64,000 nt of DNA. Origin: Pelomonas candidula (lineage in GTDB: Bacteria > Pseudomonadota > Gammaproteobacteria > Burkholderiales > Burkholderiaceae_C). The position numbers were made by a program, and so were the translations under genes. The DNA lies in the NCBI RefSeq assembly GCF_043555985.1, contig NZ_JBIGIC010000003.1:501513-565512 (forward strand), read 5' to 3'. Each line of letters starts with the position of its first letter. Within the stretch, counting starts at the first letter, position 1. Under the pieces are notes generated by a model. It worked only from the letters and a program-made list of their open reading frames with translations. It searched no databases and had not been told where the DNA came from. Below are positions 26,125-35,610 of the stretch, piece by piece.

Positions 26125-27027
26125 TCACCGGTCGCGGCCCGTCGGCGTATCGCACCATTCGACGTCATGGCGCAGGAAGATGCGGGTGCAGGCCGCGGGC
26201 AGGGCCGGTGGCGGCGGCAGCGGGTCGCCAGCCGTCCACAGCCCCAGCCGCGCCAGCAGCGCCGGCATCTCGGCGTCGATGACCGGCAGCGGGTTGCCGT
26301 CGCCATAACCCGTGTGTCCCCGGTAGCCCAACGCCAGTTGGTAGGTGCCCTCCGCGCCGCGCCGGAACAGCTCCACCCGGTAGACGAACGGCGCCGTGGG
26401 CGTCGGCACGGCCACGACGACGGCGCCGCGCAGCGGCCCCTGCTCGATGAAGCGCGTCTCCTGGTTGTTGTTGCTGCCGGTCAGGTTGGAGAAGACCACG
26501 CGGAAGCGGTCCTGCGCCGCGTCGTGCTCGAACAGCACGGTCGAGATGCCGCAGCTGCCGTTGCCGCCATGCGCCGAGCAGGCCTTGATGCTGAGCAGCG
26601 GCCGGCCGGCGTGGTCATGCACGATGCGGCTGTCGAACAGCTCGTAGAGCAGTGGCCCCGCTGGCAGCGGCAAGCCCCGCTGGCGGTACGGCGCGAGAAA
26701 CGGCGCATCGCCGCAGTCCGGCCGGTCGTCGTGGACGAAGCAGACCCGCACGGCGCCTTCGCGGTCACCGACGCCGCTGACGTCCAGGCCCTCCTCGTCC
26801 GGCTGCTTGGCGATGACCAGGGTCCACCGCGACGCGGTGTGGAACGGGGCCGTCAGGTCGAGGTGGGCCGCGATGCGGGCATGCATGCCGGCCGTGGCGG
26901 CGAGGTGGTCGAGCACGGCGCGGTCGATGTCCGCGTCGGACGCCAGCGCCGGGCCGGCAAGGCCGGCGGCCAGCCAGGCCAGCGCGGCGCGAAAGACAGT
27001 GGCGGTGGGCCTGACGGCAGCGTTCAT
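26125..27027 (-). CDS. secreted hypothetical protein
   Basis: A 300-residue protein with a signal peptide ending at GPALAS (about residue 29). No family is recognised. There are Cys residues at CFVHDDRPDC, KACSAHGGNGSCG and near CTRIFLRHDVEWC that could form disulfides, and beta-type segments such as RFRVVFSNLTGSNNNQETRF. It is probably periplasmic. The ATG at 27027 (MNAAVRP) opens the signal peptide; the longer frame from 27120 does not. It is read in the same direction as eutBC and follows eutC after 109 bases, but shows no functional link. Confidence 0.6.
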   Translation of the reverse strand: MNAAVRPTATVFRAALAWLAAGLAGPALASDADIDRAVLDHLAATAGMHARIAAHLDLTAPFHTASRWTLVIAKQPDEEGLDVSGVGDREGAVRVCFVHDDRPDCGDAPFLAPYRQRGLPLPAGPLLYELFDSRIVHDHAGRPLLSIKACSAHGGNGSCGISTVLFEHDAAQDRFRVVFSNLTGSNNNQETRFIEQGPLRGAVVVAVPTPTAPFVYRVELFRRGAEGTYQLALGYRGHTGYGDGNPLPVIDAEMPALLARLGLWTAGDPLPPPPALPAACTRIFLRHDVEWCDTPTGRDR

Positions 27028-27136
27028 GGGGAGTTTCGACGAGGCGGAAAGTCCGGGGCGTCCGGCGCGGCAGCCATGGTGACCGCAAAACCCGCCGCGA
27101 CGACCGGAATCTCCGCTCACACGGCGGAAGCTTTCT

Positions 27137-27934
27137 TCACGCGCCGCCCAGCCGCTGCATCAGGCCCGACGGCTCGGCCGCCACCGCCCGGTCGTCCTGC
27201 ACGTCCTTCAGCTCGACACCGCTCAGCTGGCGCGTTCGCGCCTCGCGCAGCAGCACATGCAGCTTGGCCGCGGCGGCGGCAGGTGCCAGCCCTTCGGGGC
27301 GGACGTTGGAGATGCAGTTGCGCTGCGCATCGAGCAGCCCCGGGTGCGGTGCCCAGCTGAAGTAGACGCCGAGGCTGTCCGGCGCGCTCAGGCCCGGCCG
27401 TTCGCCGATCAGCACGACGACGCAGCGGGCGTTCAGCAACGCGCCGATCTCGTCGCCGAGGGCCACGCGGGCCTGCGTCGCAACCACCGGTGGTGCCCAG
27501 CTCCAGCCGCCCTCAAGCAACAGCCGCTCGCGCAGCGCGGCGAACAGCGGCAAGGCCTGGCGTTGCAGCGCCAGCGCAGAGAGGCCGTCGGCGAGCACGA
27601 AGGCCAGGTCGACCACCGGTGACCGCAGCGCCGCCAGCCGCACGGCGCTGGCGTCGTCGATGCGGCGGCCAAGGTCGGGGCGCTGCAGGTAGGTGGGGCG
27701 GTCAGGCGCGCGGCTGTGGACGTGCACCGGTGCCTCGCCCAGAGCGCGCAGGCCGGCCAGCAACGCGTCCACGTCCAGCGGCGCGTGCACCGCGTCGCGC
27801 GCCTCGGCGTGGGCCTGCTGGAAGGCCAGGTGAGCGGCCGTCGGCACGCTGGCGCCGGCACGGCCCAGGCCGATGCGGGCGGCCGTGTAGCGGCGCAAGC
27901 TGGCCCAGGGCTGGTCGATGACAGGCGGCTTCAC
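27137..27934 (-). CDS. eutC: ethanolamine ammonia-lyase small subunit
   Basis: A 265-residue EutC. With EutB it forms the adenosylcobalamin enzyme that converts ethanolamine to acetaldehyde and ammonia. Visible family blocks are TAARIGLGRAG near the N-terminus, FVLADGLSALALQ, the LIGERPGLSAPDSLGVY block (about 175-190) and NCISNVRPEGL near the C-terminus. It uses a GTG start overlapping the eutB stop (GTGA), so translation is coupled. No microcompartment genes are nearby, as usual for the short eutBC form of this order. Confidence 0.95.
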   Translation of the reverse strand: MKPPVIDQPWASLRRYTAARIGLGRAGASVPTAAHLAFQQAHAEARDAVHAPLDVDALLAGLRALGEAPVHVHSRAPDRPTYLQRPDLGRRIDDASAVRLAALRSPVVDLAFVLADGLSALALQRQALPLFAALRERLLLEGGWSWAPPVVATQARVALGDEIGALLNARCVVVLIGERPGLSAPDSLGVYFSWAPHPGLLDAQRNCISNVRPEGLAPAAAAAKLHVLLREARTRQLSGVELKDVQDDRAVAAEPSGLMQRLGGA

Positions 27935-29301
27935 GAGGCCTCCAGCAGCGCGGCGAACCGCGCCGGCGGGCCGCCGTCTGCCAGCCGTGGCGCGTCGGCC
28001 GCGAACACGCCCATGCGCTGCAGCCAGGCCTCGAACTCGGGCGCCGGCCGCACGCCCAGCAGCCGGCGCATCGCCAGCGCGTCGTGGAAGCTGGTGCTCT
28101 GGTAGCCCAGCATGATGTCGTCAGAGCCGGGCACACCCATGATGTAGTTGCAGCCGGCCGCGCACAGCAGCGTCAGCAGGCTGTCGAGGTCGTCGACATC
28201 GGCCTCGGCATGGTTGGTGAAGCAGACGTCCACGCCCATCGGCAGGCCCAGCAGCTTGGCCGCGCAGTGGTCTTCCAGGCCCGCGCGCTGGATCTGCTTG
28301 CCGTCGAACAAATACTCCGGCCCGATGAAGCCGACGACGCTGTTGACCAGCAGCGGCTCGAAGCGCCGCGCGACGGCGTAGGCCCGGCATTCCAGCGTCT
28401 GCTGGTCGCAACCATGGTGGGCGCCGCTGGACAGTGCGCTGCCCTGGCCGGTCTCGAAGTACATGACCTGCCGCCCGCCGCGCTTCAGCGACAGCGCCGC
28501 CTGCTGCGCCTCCTCCAGCAGCGCCAGCGTGATGCCGAAACCGGTGTTGGCCGCCTCGGTGCCGGCGACGGACTGGAAGACCAGGTCCACCGGCGCACCA
28601 CGGTGGACGGCCTCGAGGGTGGTCGTCACATGCGTCAACACGCAGCTCTGCGTCGGGATCTCGTGGCGCGTGATGACGGCGTCCAGCATCTGCAGCAGCC
28701 GCATGACCTGCGGCAGGTTGTCCGTCGCGGGATTGATGCCGATGACGGCATCGCCCGCGCCCATCAGCAGGCCGTCGAGCAGGCTGGCGGCAATGCCCGC
28801 CTCGTCGTCGGTCGGGTGGTTGGGCTGCAGCCGCGTGGCCAGCCGCCCGCGCTGGCCGACGGTGCTGCGAAACCGCGTGACGACCTCGCAGCGGCGTGCG
28901 ATCAGCATCAGGTCCTGCAGGCGGCAGAGCTTGGTGACGGCCGCGGCCATCTCGGGCGTGAGGCCGGCAGCGATGTCGGCCGGCCGGACCGCGTCGGCCA
29001 GCAGCGCGTCGCGCAGGACGCCCACGGTCAGGTGCGAGATCGGCGCGAAGGCCGCGGTGTCATGCGTGTCGGCGATGAGCCGCGTGACCTCGTCGCGCTC
29101 GTAGGGCACGACCGCCTCGTTCAGGAACGCCTTCAACGGCAGGTCGGCCAGTGCCAGCTGCGCCGCGACGCGCTCGCGCGCGTTCGCGGCGGCCACGCCG
29201 GCCAGCTCATCCCCCGAGCGGCGCGGGCTGGCCTTGGCGAGCAGCGTGCGCAGGTCGGCGAACTGGTAGCGCTCGCCACCGAGGGTGTGGGTGAAGGCCA
29301 T
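27931..29301 (-). CDS. eutB: ethanolamine ammonia-lyase large subunit
   Basis: A 456-residue EutB, the catalytic TIM-barrel subunit, close to the usual 453-460 length. Conserved blocks include FLNEAVVPYERDEVTRL, LQPNHPTDDEAGIAASL, VIGINPATDN, the YFETGQGSALSSGAHHGCDQ region and ADVDDLDSLLTLL. It is probably active: the sequence is ungapped and the acidic and His segments are intact. The start at 29301 was chosen because upstream extension runs into noise. An ethanolamine permease is absent from this window. Confidence 0.95.
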   Translation of the reverse strand: MAFTHTLGGERYQFADLRTLLAKASPRRSGDELAGVAAANARERVAAQLALADLPLKAFLNEAVVPYERDEVTRLIADTHDTAAFAPISHLTVGVLRDALLADAVRPADIAAGLTPEMAAAVTKLCRLQDLMLIARRCEVVTRFRSTVGQRGRLATRLQPNHPTDDEAGIAASLLDGLLMGAGDAVIGINPATDNLPQVMRLLQMLDAVITRHEIPTQSCVLTHVTTTLEAVHRGAPVDLVFQSVAGTEAANTGFGITLALLEEAQQAALSLKRGGRQVMYFETGQGSALSSGAHHGCDQQTLECRAYAVARRFEPLLVNSVVGFIGPEYLFDGKQIQRAGLEDHCAAKLLGLPMGVDVCFTNHAEADVDDLDSLLTLLCAAGCNYIMGVPGSDDIMLGYQSTSFHDALAMRRLLGVRPAPEFEAWLQRMGVFAADAPRLADGGPPARFAALLEAS

Positions 29302-29464
29302 GCCGCGAGTGTGCGCAAAAGCGGCGGCAACTGCATGACAAGGCCGTGACGCACCGCGGACGTGCGGATTACCGGACTTCGGTCCATGGGATTGCCCGGT
29401 GCGGGTCGCGCTGCCGACCATCGCGCCTCCTCGCACTTCCACGGGTTCTCCCAGTTCGCATTGC

Positions 29465-31108
29465 ATGACGGTTTTCCGAATGCCCGCCCTCACGAGGGGC
29501 CGGCTGGCCTGGACCTTGGGCCTGGCCATGTCCTCCGCCCAGGCGGCGCCCGCCACGCCCACCACCCGACTCGAGGCCCAACGCCTGGCCACCGACCGCA
29601 CCGCCGTGCAGCAGCTCATCGGTGCCGTCAGCCTGGACGTGATGACCGAGGCCTCGGTCGACGCCTGTGCGGACATGGGCGCGCCGTCCGCTGACGCCGC
29701 CCACGCCGCGTGGATCGCCTGGCGTGAGCGCCACCAGATCGCGCCGCTGCGCGCCGTGCTTGCCGCCAGCAAGCGCCGCCAGGGCAGCGAAGCACCGGCG
29801 TGGAAACAGATCACCGAGCCCATGCGCCGCCGCGTGCTGGGCGAGGCCGACCCCGAGCCCGTCTGCGCGGGCCTCGCGCGCGACCTGCAGACGCCCGGAA
29901 TGGACGTGACGGCGCTCTACCCGCAAGCCGGCGCGGTGGCCCGCGCGCTGGTGGCGCTGGAGATGGTGTCCAAACCCGACCTGCCGCCGCTGGTGCCCGG
30001 CCAGCCGCGCGGCCAGTTCGTGGCGCCCAGCCAGGTGTCGGCGCTGGCCAAGGCCTCGCGGCGCGAGGGTGAGGTGGTGTACGTGAAGGGCTGGGTGCAA
30101 CGCTGGGGCAGCGAGCGCGACAAGTTCGAACTCGTGCACCGTGCCGAGGCCGGCCGGCGGCGGCGCGGGTCCATCCTGCTCGACTTCGATGCCGAGCCCT
30201 GGGCGGGGCGCGAGATCGTGCTGCGCGGCAAGACCTCGTCGCTCGGCGGCTCGACCCTGTCGCTCAACGACGCTGCGCTCGTGGCCGACGCATCCGCCCT
30301 CACGCCGTCGCCGCTGCCGCAGGCACCGCTGGAGCGCGAGGAGGTGCTGCTGCAACGCGTGACCACCGCGCCCGGCAAGGGACTGGCCGATAAGGACCTG
30401 GCCGCCATCGTCATCTACGGCTGGAGCAACTTCAACAACGGCACGACGTGGGAGGAGGACGTGCGCTTCCTGCTGCGCGACGGCAGCGTCTACCGCCGCA
30501 CCGAGATGCCACCGGACCAGCTCAACGTCGCCGCCTCGCGCCAGCTGGAGCCGCAGCAATGGGGCCGCTGGCGCGCCGCCGGCAACGGCTACGAGATGCA
30601 GCCGCAGGACGACGACGGCCGCCCCGGCGCCTGGCAGGCCGAGAAGCACTACGCCGTCAGGCCCTGGCCCGCCGACACGAAGCTGGAAGGCAGCTTCAGC
30701 CGCGGCAGCTTCCACGGCAGCCTGGTGCTGGGCGGCATGTCGTTCAGGAACGGCATGCGCTTCATACGCGACGGCCGCTTCGAGCGCAGCAGCAGCAGCC
30801 TGGGCACCTCCGGCTCGATGGCCGCCACGCTCAACGGCACCATGATCAGCGGCTCGTCGCAGGCCGATGGCAGCGGCAGCAGCAGCACCGGCGGCGGCGT
30901 GGTGGGCGGGCCGCTCGGCACGGCGGGCGCGGTCAGCTCGCGCAAGGTCGACGACGGCGCCAGCCGCCGCGGGCGCTACCGCTTGAGCGGCTATGTGCTG
31001 ACGCTGGACTTCGACGACGGCCACCAGGAGCGCCTGCTCAGCTTTCCCGTGCACGGCGATGCCGACACGGTCTACGTCGGCAGCGGCAGCCTCAGCCGCG
31101 ACAAGTGA
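29465..31108 (+). CDS. secreted hypothetical protein
   Basis: A 547-residue protein with a signal peptide ending SSAQA|AP. The N-terminal third is helical. The middle, around QFVAPSQVSALAKASRREGEVVYVKGWVQRW, looks like a beta sandwich. The C-terminal half carries YGWSNFNNGTTWEEDVRFLLRDGSVYRR and a Ser/Gly linker before KYR-type strands. No family is recognised. It is followed 23 bases later by another secreted protein gene, probably in one unit. ATG 29480 is an alternative start. Confidence 0.65.
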   Translation: MTVFRMPALTRGRLAWTLGLAMSSAQAAPATPTTRLEAQRLATDRTAVQQLIGAVSLDVMTEASVDACADMGAPSADAAHAAWIAWRERHQIAPLRAVLAASKRRQGSEAPAWKQITEPMRRRVLGEADPEPVCAGLARDLQTPGMDVTALYPQAGAVARALVALEMVSKPDLPPLVPGQPRGQFVAPSQVSALAKASRREGEVVYVKGWVQRWGSERDKFELVHRAEAGRRRRGSILLDFDAEPWAGREIVLRGKTSSLGGSTLSLNDAALVADASALTPSPLPQAPLEREEVLLQRVTTAPGKGLADKDLAAIVIYGWSNFNNGTTWEEDVRFLLRDGSVYRRTEMPPDQLNVAASRQLEPQQWGRWRAAGNGYEMQPQDDDGRPGAWQAEKHYAVRPWPADTKLEGSFSRGSFHGSLVLGGMSFRNGMRFIRDGRFERSSSSLGTSGSMAATLNGTMISGSSQADGSGSSSTGGGVVGGPLGTAGAVSSRKVDDGASRRGRYRLSGYVLTLDFDDGHQERLLSFPVHGDADTVYVGSGSLSRDK

Positions 31109-31131
31109 TGTTTCGTTTCCCAGGAGTGTTC

Positions 31132-31842
31132 ATGCCCCGATTCGCCTTGCGCGCCGCCGTCGCCGCGCTCGTCCTCGCCGCCGGCGCCGCCTCGGCCCAG
31201 GTCGCGCCGTCCCTGAGCCTGGCCGAGCAGATGCGCGGCATGCTCGGCACGCCGCCTGCCGGTGCGGCCACCGCCGGCGCCCCCGCGCCCATCCCGGCCT
31301 TCGGCGCCACGCCGGCCCCGCCGCTGACGGCAGGCGGCGCCCCGGTCATCGCCAGCGGCCCGGCCCAGGTGCACCAGTCCGCCGCTGAACTCGCGCAGCG
31401 CTTTCCGGCCGCCCATCGCACCGCGATGACCAAGGCCTTCGAGGAGTCCTTCGCCTTCTGGCAGAAGCTGGAGACGCAGCTGGGCCTCACGCCCAACGAC
31501 GTCGGCGCGGCCACGGCCGCCTTCATCGCCGGCAACTACGCGGCCTTCATGCAGCAGCAGGTGCCGGACGCCGACTTCAAGGCGCTGGTCACGCAGATGC
31601 AGGGCCTGCTGGGCCGCAACGCCGCGTTCGCGCAGGGCAGCCCGGCGCTCAGGCGCCAGATGTACGAGCAGCTGGCGATGGTGGGCACCTTCATGGCCGT
31701 CTATCGCGAGCAACTCAAGCAGAAGCCCAGCCCCGGCGAGGAGGTGAACTTCCGCAACGCCGCCAAGGCCAACCTGGAAGCCGGCCTGGGCCTGGCCATC
31801 GAGCGCATCCAGATCGGGCCGCAGGGGCTGGTGGCGCGCTGA
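31132..31842 (+). CDS. secreted protein, DUF6683-like
   Basis: A 236-residue protein with a signal peptide ending GAASA|Q, an Ala/Pro-rich linker to about residue 75, and a helical domain (FEESFAFWQKLETQLGL, DVGAATAAFIAGNY, MYEQLAMVGTFMAVYREQL). The C-terminus, ANLEAGLGLAIERIQIGPQGL, resembles DUF6683 from memory; function is unknown. AGGAG five bases upstream selects the ATG at 31132 over the one at 31108. It follows the secreted gene at 29465. Confidence 0.7.
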   Translation: MPRFALRAAVAALVLAAGAASAQVAPSLSLAEQMRGMLGTPPAGAATAGAPAPIPAFGATPAPPLTAGGAPVIASGPAQVHQSAAELAQRFPAAHRTAMTKAFEESFAFWQKLETQLGLTPNDVGAATAAFIAGNYAAFMQQQVPDADFKALVTQMQGLLGRNAAFAQGSPALRRQMYEQLAMVGTFMAVYREQLKQKPSPGEEVNFRNAAKANLEAGLGLAIERIQIGPQGLVAR

Positions 31843-31862
31843 GCGGGCGCCCTACAGCGGTC

Positions 31863-32744
31863 CTACACCCAGGTCTGCGCCACGGCATCGCGCACCGCCG
31901 CCACGGCGGGCGCGGCCAGCGCCGCCGGGCTGCTGATCCAGCAGAACCACGTCGACGCCGACCAGCCCGGCCACACGCGCGCCTGACCGGCGGCCTCCAG
32001 CAGCGCGGCCTGGTCGCGCCGCATCATGCCGGCGCCCATGCCGGCGGCCACCATGCTGCGCACCGCCACCTCGGTGTCGGCCTGCAGGCCCACCGCCAAC
32101 ACCTGGCCGGCCTGGGCGAACAGGCGCTCCTGGTGGGCGCGCAGCCCGCAGTCCGGCGGCGTGGTCACCCAGGGCAGCGCCGCCAGGCTGGCGAGGTCGG
32201 CGGGCAGGCCGCCGTTCAGCAGCAGCCGCTGCGGCACGACCGGCACGATCTCGGCCGCCTGCAGGCGCTTCAGCTCCAGGCCTTCGATGGTCTCGTGCTC
32301 GTGCAGCACGCAGGCGCAGTCCAGCTCGCCGCGGCGCACGGCGGCAATCGCCCGCAGCGACACCAGCTGCTGCAGCTGCAACTGCACGCCCGGGTGGTGC
32401 TCGGCGAGGTGGACGAACACCTCGCCCAGCCGCAGTGCCACCGCATCGCTGACGGTGGCCATGCGCACCTGGCCCTGCACCTCGCCGCGGATCTGCGCGG
32501 CGGCAGCCTTCATGCCCTCGGCAGCAGTCAGCGTGCGGCGCGCCTCGGCCAGCAGCCGCTCGCCGGCGGGCGTGAGCGTCATGCCACGTGCGCTGCGCTC
32601 GAAGAGCTTCACGCCGAACTCGTCCTCCAGCGCCTTGAGCTGGGCGCTGACCGCGGGCGGGCTCGTGAACACACGCTCGGCGGCGCGCGTCAGGTTGCCC
32701 TCGGTGGCCACGGCGACAAAGGTCTTGAGCTGGTAGATCTCCAT
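31863..32744 (-). CDS. LysR-family regulator
   Basis: A 293-residue regulator. The N-terminal winged helix is MEIYQLKTFVAVATEGNLTRAAERVFTSPPAVSAQLKALEDEFGVKLFER, and a type 2 periplasmic-binding effector domain follows. It is divergent from an EamA-family exporter 131 bases away, the usual arrangement for a LysR regulator controlling its neighbour. The ATG at 32744 matches the family start; an ATG three codons upstream is possible. Confidence 0.92.
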   Translation of the reverse strand: MEIYQLKTFVAVATEGNLTRAAERVFTSPPAVSAQLKALEDEFGVKLFERSARGMTLTPAGERLLAEARRTLTAAEGMKAAAAQIRGEVQGQVRMATVSDAVALRLGEVFVHLAEHHPGVQLQLQQLVSLRAIAAVRRGELDCACVLHEHETIEGLELKRLQAAEIVPVVPQRLLLNGGLPADLASLAALPWVTTPPDCGLRAHQERLFAQAGQVLAVGLQADTEVAVRSMVAAGMGAGMMRRDQAALLEAAGQARVWPGWSASTWFCWISSPAALAAPAVAAVRDAVAQTWV

Positions 32745-32875
32745 GGCCGGCATTCTGCGCACGGGCCGGAACAAGGGGGTGTGGATTTTCAGAACGGGGC
32801 GGTCGGCCGAAACGAATGGACCCCTGCGGGCGCAGCGCCGAGAGTGATGGCATCCGTTTCCGCCTGGAGTCCTCC

Positions 32876-33841
32876 ATGACTGCCAACACCCGCACCGGCG
32901 CCATCACCGCCCTGCTGTTCGCCACCACCGCCTGGGGCAGCCTGTTCCTGATCGGCAAACCCGTCGTCGCCCAGCTCGACCCCGCCTGGTTCACGCTCCT
33001 GCGCTACGTGCTCGCCACGGCCCTGCTGGCCGTGCTCGTGCAGCTGATGGGCGACCAACCCTGGGCCAAGCTGCGCCGCCACGCGCTGCGCCACAGCCTC
33101 GTCGGCCTGGGCGGCTACGGGCTGTTCAGCATCCTCGTCTTCCACGGCCTGAGGCTGTCGCAGCCGTCGCACGGCTCCGTCATCATGGCCACCATGCCCT
33201 TCACGACGCTGGCCCTGCGCTGGGCGCTGGACGGGCAGCGCCCGCCGCTGCGGGCCGTCGCAGGCGCGGCACTCGCGCTCACGGGTGTCGCCACCGTGGC
33301 CAACCTCATCGGCCAGGCCGGCGAGGTCAACGCCCGCATGCTGCTGGGCGACGCCATCACGCTGGCCGGCACGCTGGGCTGGGTGCTCTACACCCGCGCC
33401 GCCGCGAAGCTGCCCGACCACAGCCCGCTGGAGTACACCGCGCTGACGGCCGTCGCCGCGCTGCCATGGCTGGCGCTGGGCACCGTCGTGGCGACGCTGG
33501 CCGGCGTCATCGACGCGCCTTCGCCCGACCTGCTGGCGGGCCTGAGCCCGAAGCTGGTCTACATCGCACTCGTGCCCACGGTCGCCGCGGCACTGGCCTT
33601 CAACGCCGGCGTGCGCAAGCTCGGTGCGCCGATGGGCACGCTGTTCCTGAACATGGTGCCGGTGTCGGTCATCGCCGTGCACGCGCTGATGGGCCACGCG
33701 CCGCAGGTCAACGAGATCGCCGGCGCGGCGCTGGTCGGCCTGGGCCTCGCGTTGACGGTATGGACGCCGAAGCCCGCGCCGGTTCGCGCCGCGGTGCAGC
33801 CCAGCACGGCGCCGCTGGGCGCCGCGCCCTGCGCACGCTGA
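32876..33841 (+). CDS. EamA-family (DMT) transporter
   Basis: A 321-residue inner-membrane protein with ten predicted helices in two EamA repeats. The first starts ALLFATTAWGSLFLIGKPV and the second LLGDAITLAGTLGWVLYTRAA; the GxxxNMVPV-type loop is seen as LFLNMVPVSVI. These exporters move amino acids or other small metabolites outward. The substrate is unknown. GGAG lies just upstream of the ATG at 32876. It is likely controlled by the divergent LysR gene. Confidence 0.9.
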   Translation: MTANTRTGAITALLFATTAWGSLFLIGKPVVAQLDPAWFTLLRYVLATALLAVLVQLMGDQPWAKLRRHALRHSLVGLGGYGLFSILVFHGLRLSQPSHGSVIMATMPFTTLALRWALDGQRPPLRAVAGAALALTGVATVANLIGQAGEVNARMLLGDAITLAGTLGWVLYTRAAAKLPDHSPLEYTALTAVAALPWLALGTVVATLAGVIDAPSPDLLAGLSPKLVYIALVPTVAAALAFNAGVRKLGAPMGTLFLNMVPVSVIAVHALMGHAPQVNEIAGAALVGLGLALTVWTPKPAPVRAAVQPSTAPLGAAPCAR

Positions 33842-33887
33842 GCCATCACCGGCCTGTCACGCCGGCTGGCTAGGCTGGCCGGCTGTC

Positions 33888-34751
33888 ATGCCGCTGCCTG
33901 TCGTCGACCTTCCGCCCTGGGCCTGGGCCCTGTTCGCCGGGCTTGCCCTGCTCGCCACGGTCATCGCCTTGCAGGGCAAGCTGCTGTTCGGCCGCACCTG
34001 GCGCATCCGCCGCACCGACCCCGGCCCCGCCGCCGCACGGCGGACCACCGAGGCCGTCTGGTTGGCCCGCCCGGGAGGCGTGCGGCTGCAGGGCTGGTTG
34101 ACAGTGCCGGTGAGCACGGCGCCGCGCCGGCTGCTGCTGTGGTTCGGCGGGCGCAACGAGCACGTCGCCTGGACGCCGGACCTTGCCGGCTGGCTGCCCG
34201 ACGACTGCGCGCTGCTGGCCTTCAACTACCGCAGCCTCGGCGGCAGCGGCGGCTGGCCGTCCGAGGCTGCCTGCGTGGCCGACGCCGAGGCCTGCGCCGC
34301 CTGGGGCCTGGCGCGGCTGGGCCTGCCGACCGGCGCCCTGCACCTGGCCGGCCGCAGCCTCGGCACCGGCGTGGCCATGCAGCTGGCGGCGCGGCTGGCC
34401 GCGAGGGGCCAGGCGCCGGCCGGCGTCGCCCTGATCACGCCGTTCAAGAGCCTGCGCGCCGTGCTGGCCCGCAGCCCCGTGCTCGCGCCGCTGACGCCGC
34501 TGCTGCGCTCGCCGCTGGACTCCGTCGCCACCGCGCAGGCGCTGAACTGCGAGGTGCTGGTGCTGCTGGCCGAACGCGACCGCCAGGTGCCGCACGCGCA
34601 TTCGCACACGCTCGTCCGGGCCCTGCAGACGGCCGGCTGCAACGTGACCGTGCAGCGACTCGCCGGCACCAACCACCGCAGCCTGGCGCGCACGCCGGCG
34701 GCGATGCAGAGGCTGGGCGGCTGGTTGCTGGAAGAATCCGCCGCACGATGA
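33888..34751 (+). CDS. alpha/beta hydrolase, membrane-anchored
   Basis: A 287-residue serine hydrolase. An N-terminal helix (about 10-30) would anchor it. The nucleophile elbow is AGRSLGTGVAM with Ser near residue 154. The acid is in LLAERDRQVP, and the His in GTNHRSL. The pattern is like YqkD/FrsA-type BAAT hydrolases. Its stop overlaps the ThuA-like gene start as ATGA, so the two are coupled. Confidence 0.8.
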   Translation: MPLPVVDLPPWAWALFAGLALLATVIALQGKLLFGRTWRIRRTDPGPAAARRTTEAVWLARPGGVRLQGWLTVPVSTAPRRLLLWFGGRNEHVAWTPDLAGWLPDDCALLAFNYRSLGGSGGWPSEAACVADAEACAAWGLARLGLPTGALHLAGRSLGTGVAMQLAARLAARGQAPAGVALITPFKSLRAVLARSPVLAPLTPLLRSPLDSVATAQALNCEVLVLLAERDRQVPHAHSHTLVRALQTAGCNVTVQRLAGTNHRSLARTPAAMQRLGGWLLEESAAR

Positions 34752-35524
34752 AGAAGACGCTGCAAACCCTCGCCGTGGCCGCCACCGTCGCGGCCACGCC
34801 CGCCGCCCACGCCGGCGACGGCCAGTTCCAGCTGCTGGTGCTGGCCATGCCCACCAAGTACCACTACGAGTACATCCCGGTGGCGCGCGAGAGCTTCGAG
34901 AAGCTCGCCAAGCTGCATGCCTTCGAGCTGACCTGGACGGCGCAGCCCAGTGCCTTCGAGGGCGACCTCAGCAAGTACGCGGCTGTCGTCCTGCTGAACA
35001 GCTCGGGCGAGGAGTTCAACGAGGCGCAGCGGAATGGCCTGGAGCGCTACATGAAGGCCGGCGGCAACGCCGTCGTCGTGCACCGCGCCATCATCGTGGC
35101 CAAGCCCGGCCAATGGCCCTGGTACGAGCAGCTCGTCGGCCGCAACTTCGTCATCCACCCGATGCTGCAGACGGCCGTCGTCACCAAGGCCGACGCGGGC
35201 CACCCCGCCACCTTCGGCCTGCCGGACCGCTGGATCTGGTCCGACGAGTGGTACGAGTTCAGCAACCCGCACGGCGTGCAGATCCACCCGGTGCTGAAGG
35301 TCGACGAGCGCACTTATGACCCCACGAAGATCTGGCCCGGCCAGGTCGCCACCGGCATGGGCGCCGACCACCCGGTGAGCTGGTGGCACGCCTACGAGAA
35401 GGGCCGCGTGTTCGTCACCGCACTGGGGCACAACGTCGAGATGTACCGCGACCGGCAGTACCTCGACCACCTGTGGGGCGGCATCTGGTGGGCGGCAACG
35501 GGGCGCGGCCAGCAGCCCAGGTGA
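34748..35524 (+). CDS. ThuA-like glutamine-amidotransferase-fold protein
   Basis: A 258-residue secreted ThuA-family protein with a signal peptide ending AAHA|GD. It has the opening FQLLVLAMPTKYHYEYIP, the AVVLLNSSGEEFN strand-turn, GGNAVVVHRA, and the C-terminal HPVSWWHAYEKGRVFVTALGHNVEMY. The family is tied to sugar (trehalose/glycan) metabolism, with an unclear reaction. It is part of a run with an esterase and a GH43 enzyme. A decayed copy of this gene lies at 37604-37735. Confidence 0.85.
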   Translation: MKKTLQTLAVAATVAATPAAHAGDGQFQLLVLAMPTKYHYEYIPVARESFEKLAKLHAFELTWTAQPSAFEGDLSKYAAVVLLNSSGEEFNEAQRNGLERYMKAGGNAVVVHRAIIVAKPGQWPWYEQLVGRNFVIHPMLQTAVVTKADAGHPATFGLPDRWIWSDEWYEFSNPHGVQIHPVLKVDERTYDPTKIWPGQVATGMGADHPVSWWHAYEKGRVFVTALGHNVEMYRDRQYLDHLWGGIWWAATGRGQQPR

Positions 35525-35610
35525 TCGGCGGGCGACACGGCCCGTCAACCTGCTGAGCGGTTGCAACCGCGAAGCGCCATGACGACGCCGCACCGGCACA
35601 CTGTGCCGCC

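Noticed and set aside
27931..29823. eutB frame extended to 29823
   Set aside because: The added 174 residues are not EutB-like and overlap the divergent secreted gene; the family start is at 29301.
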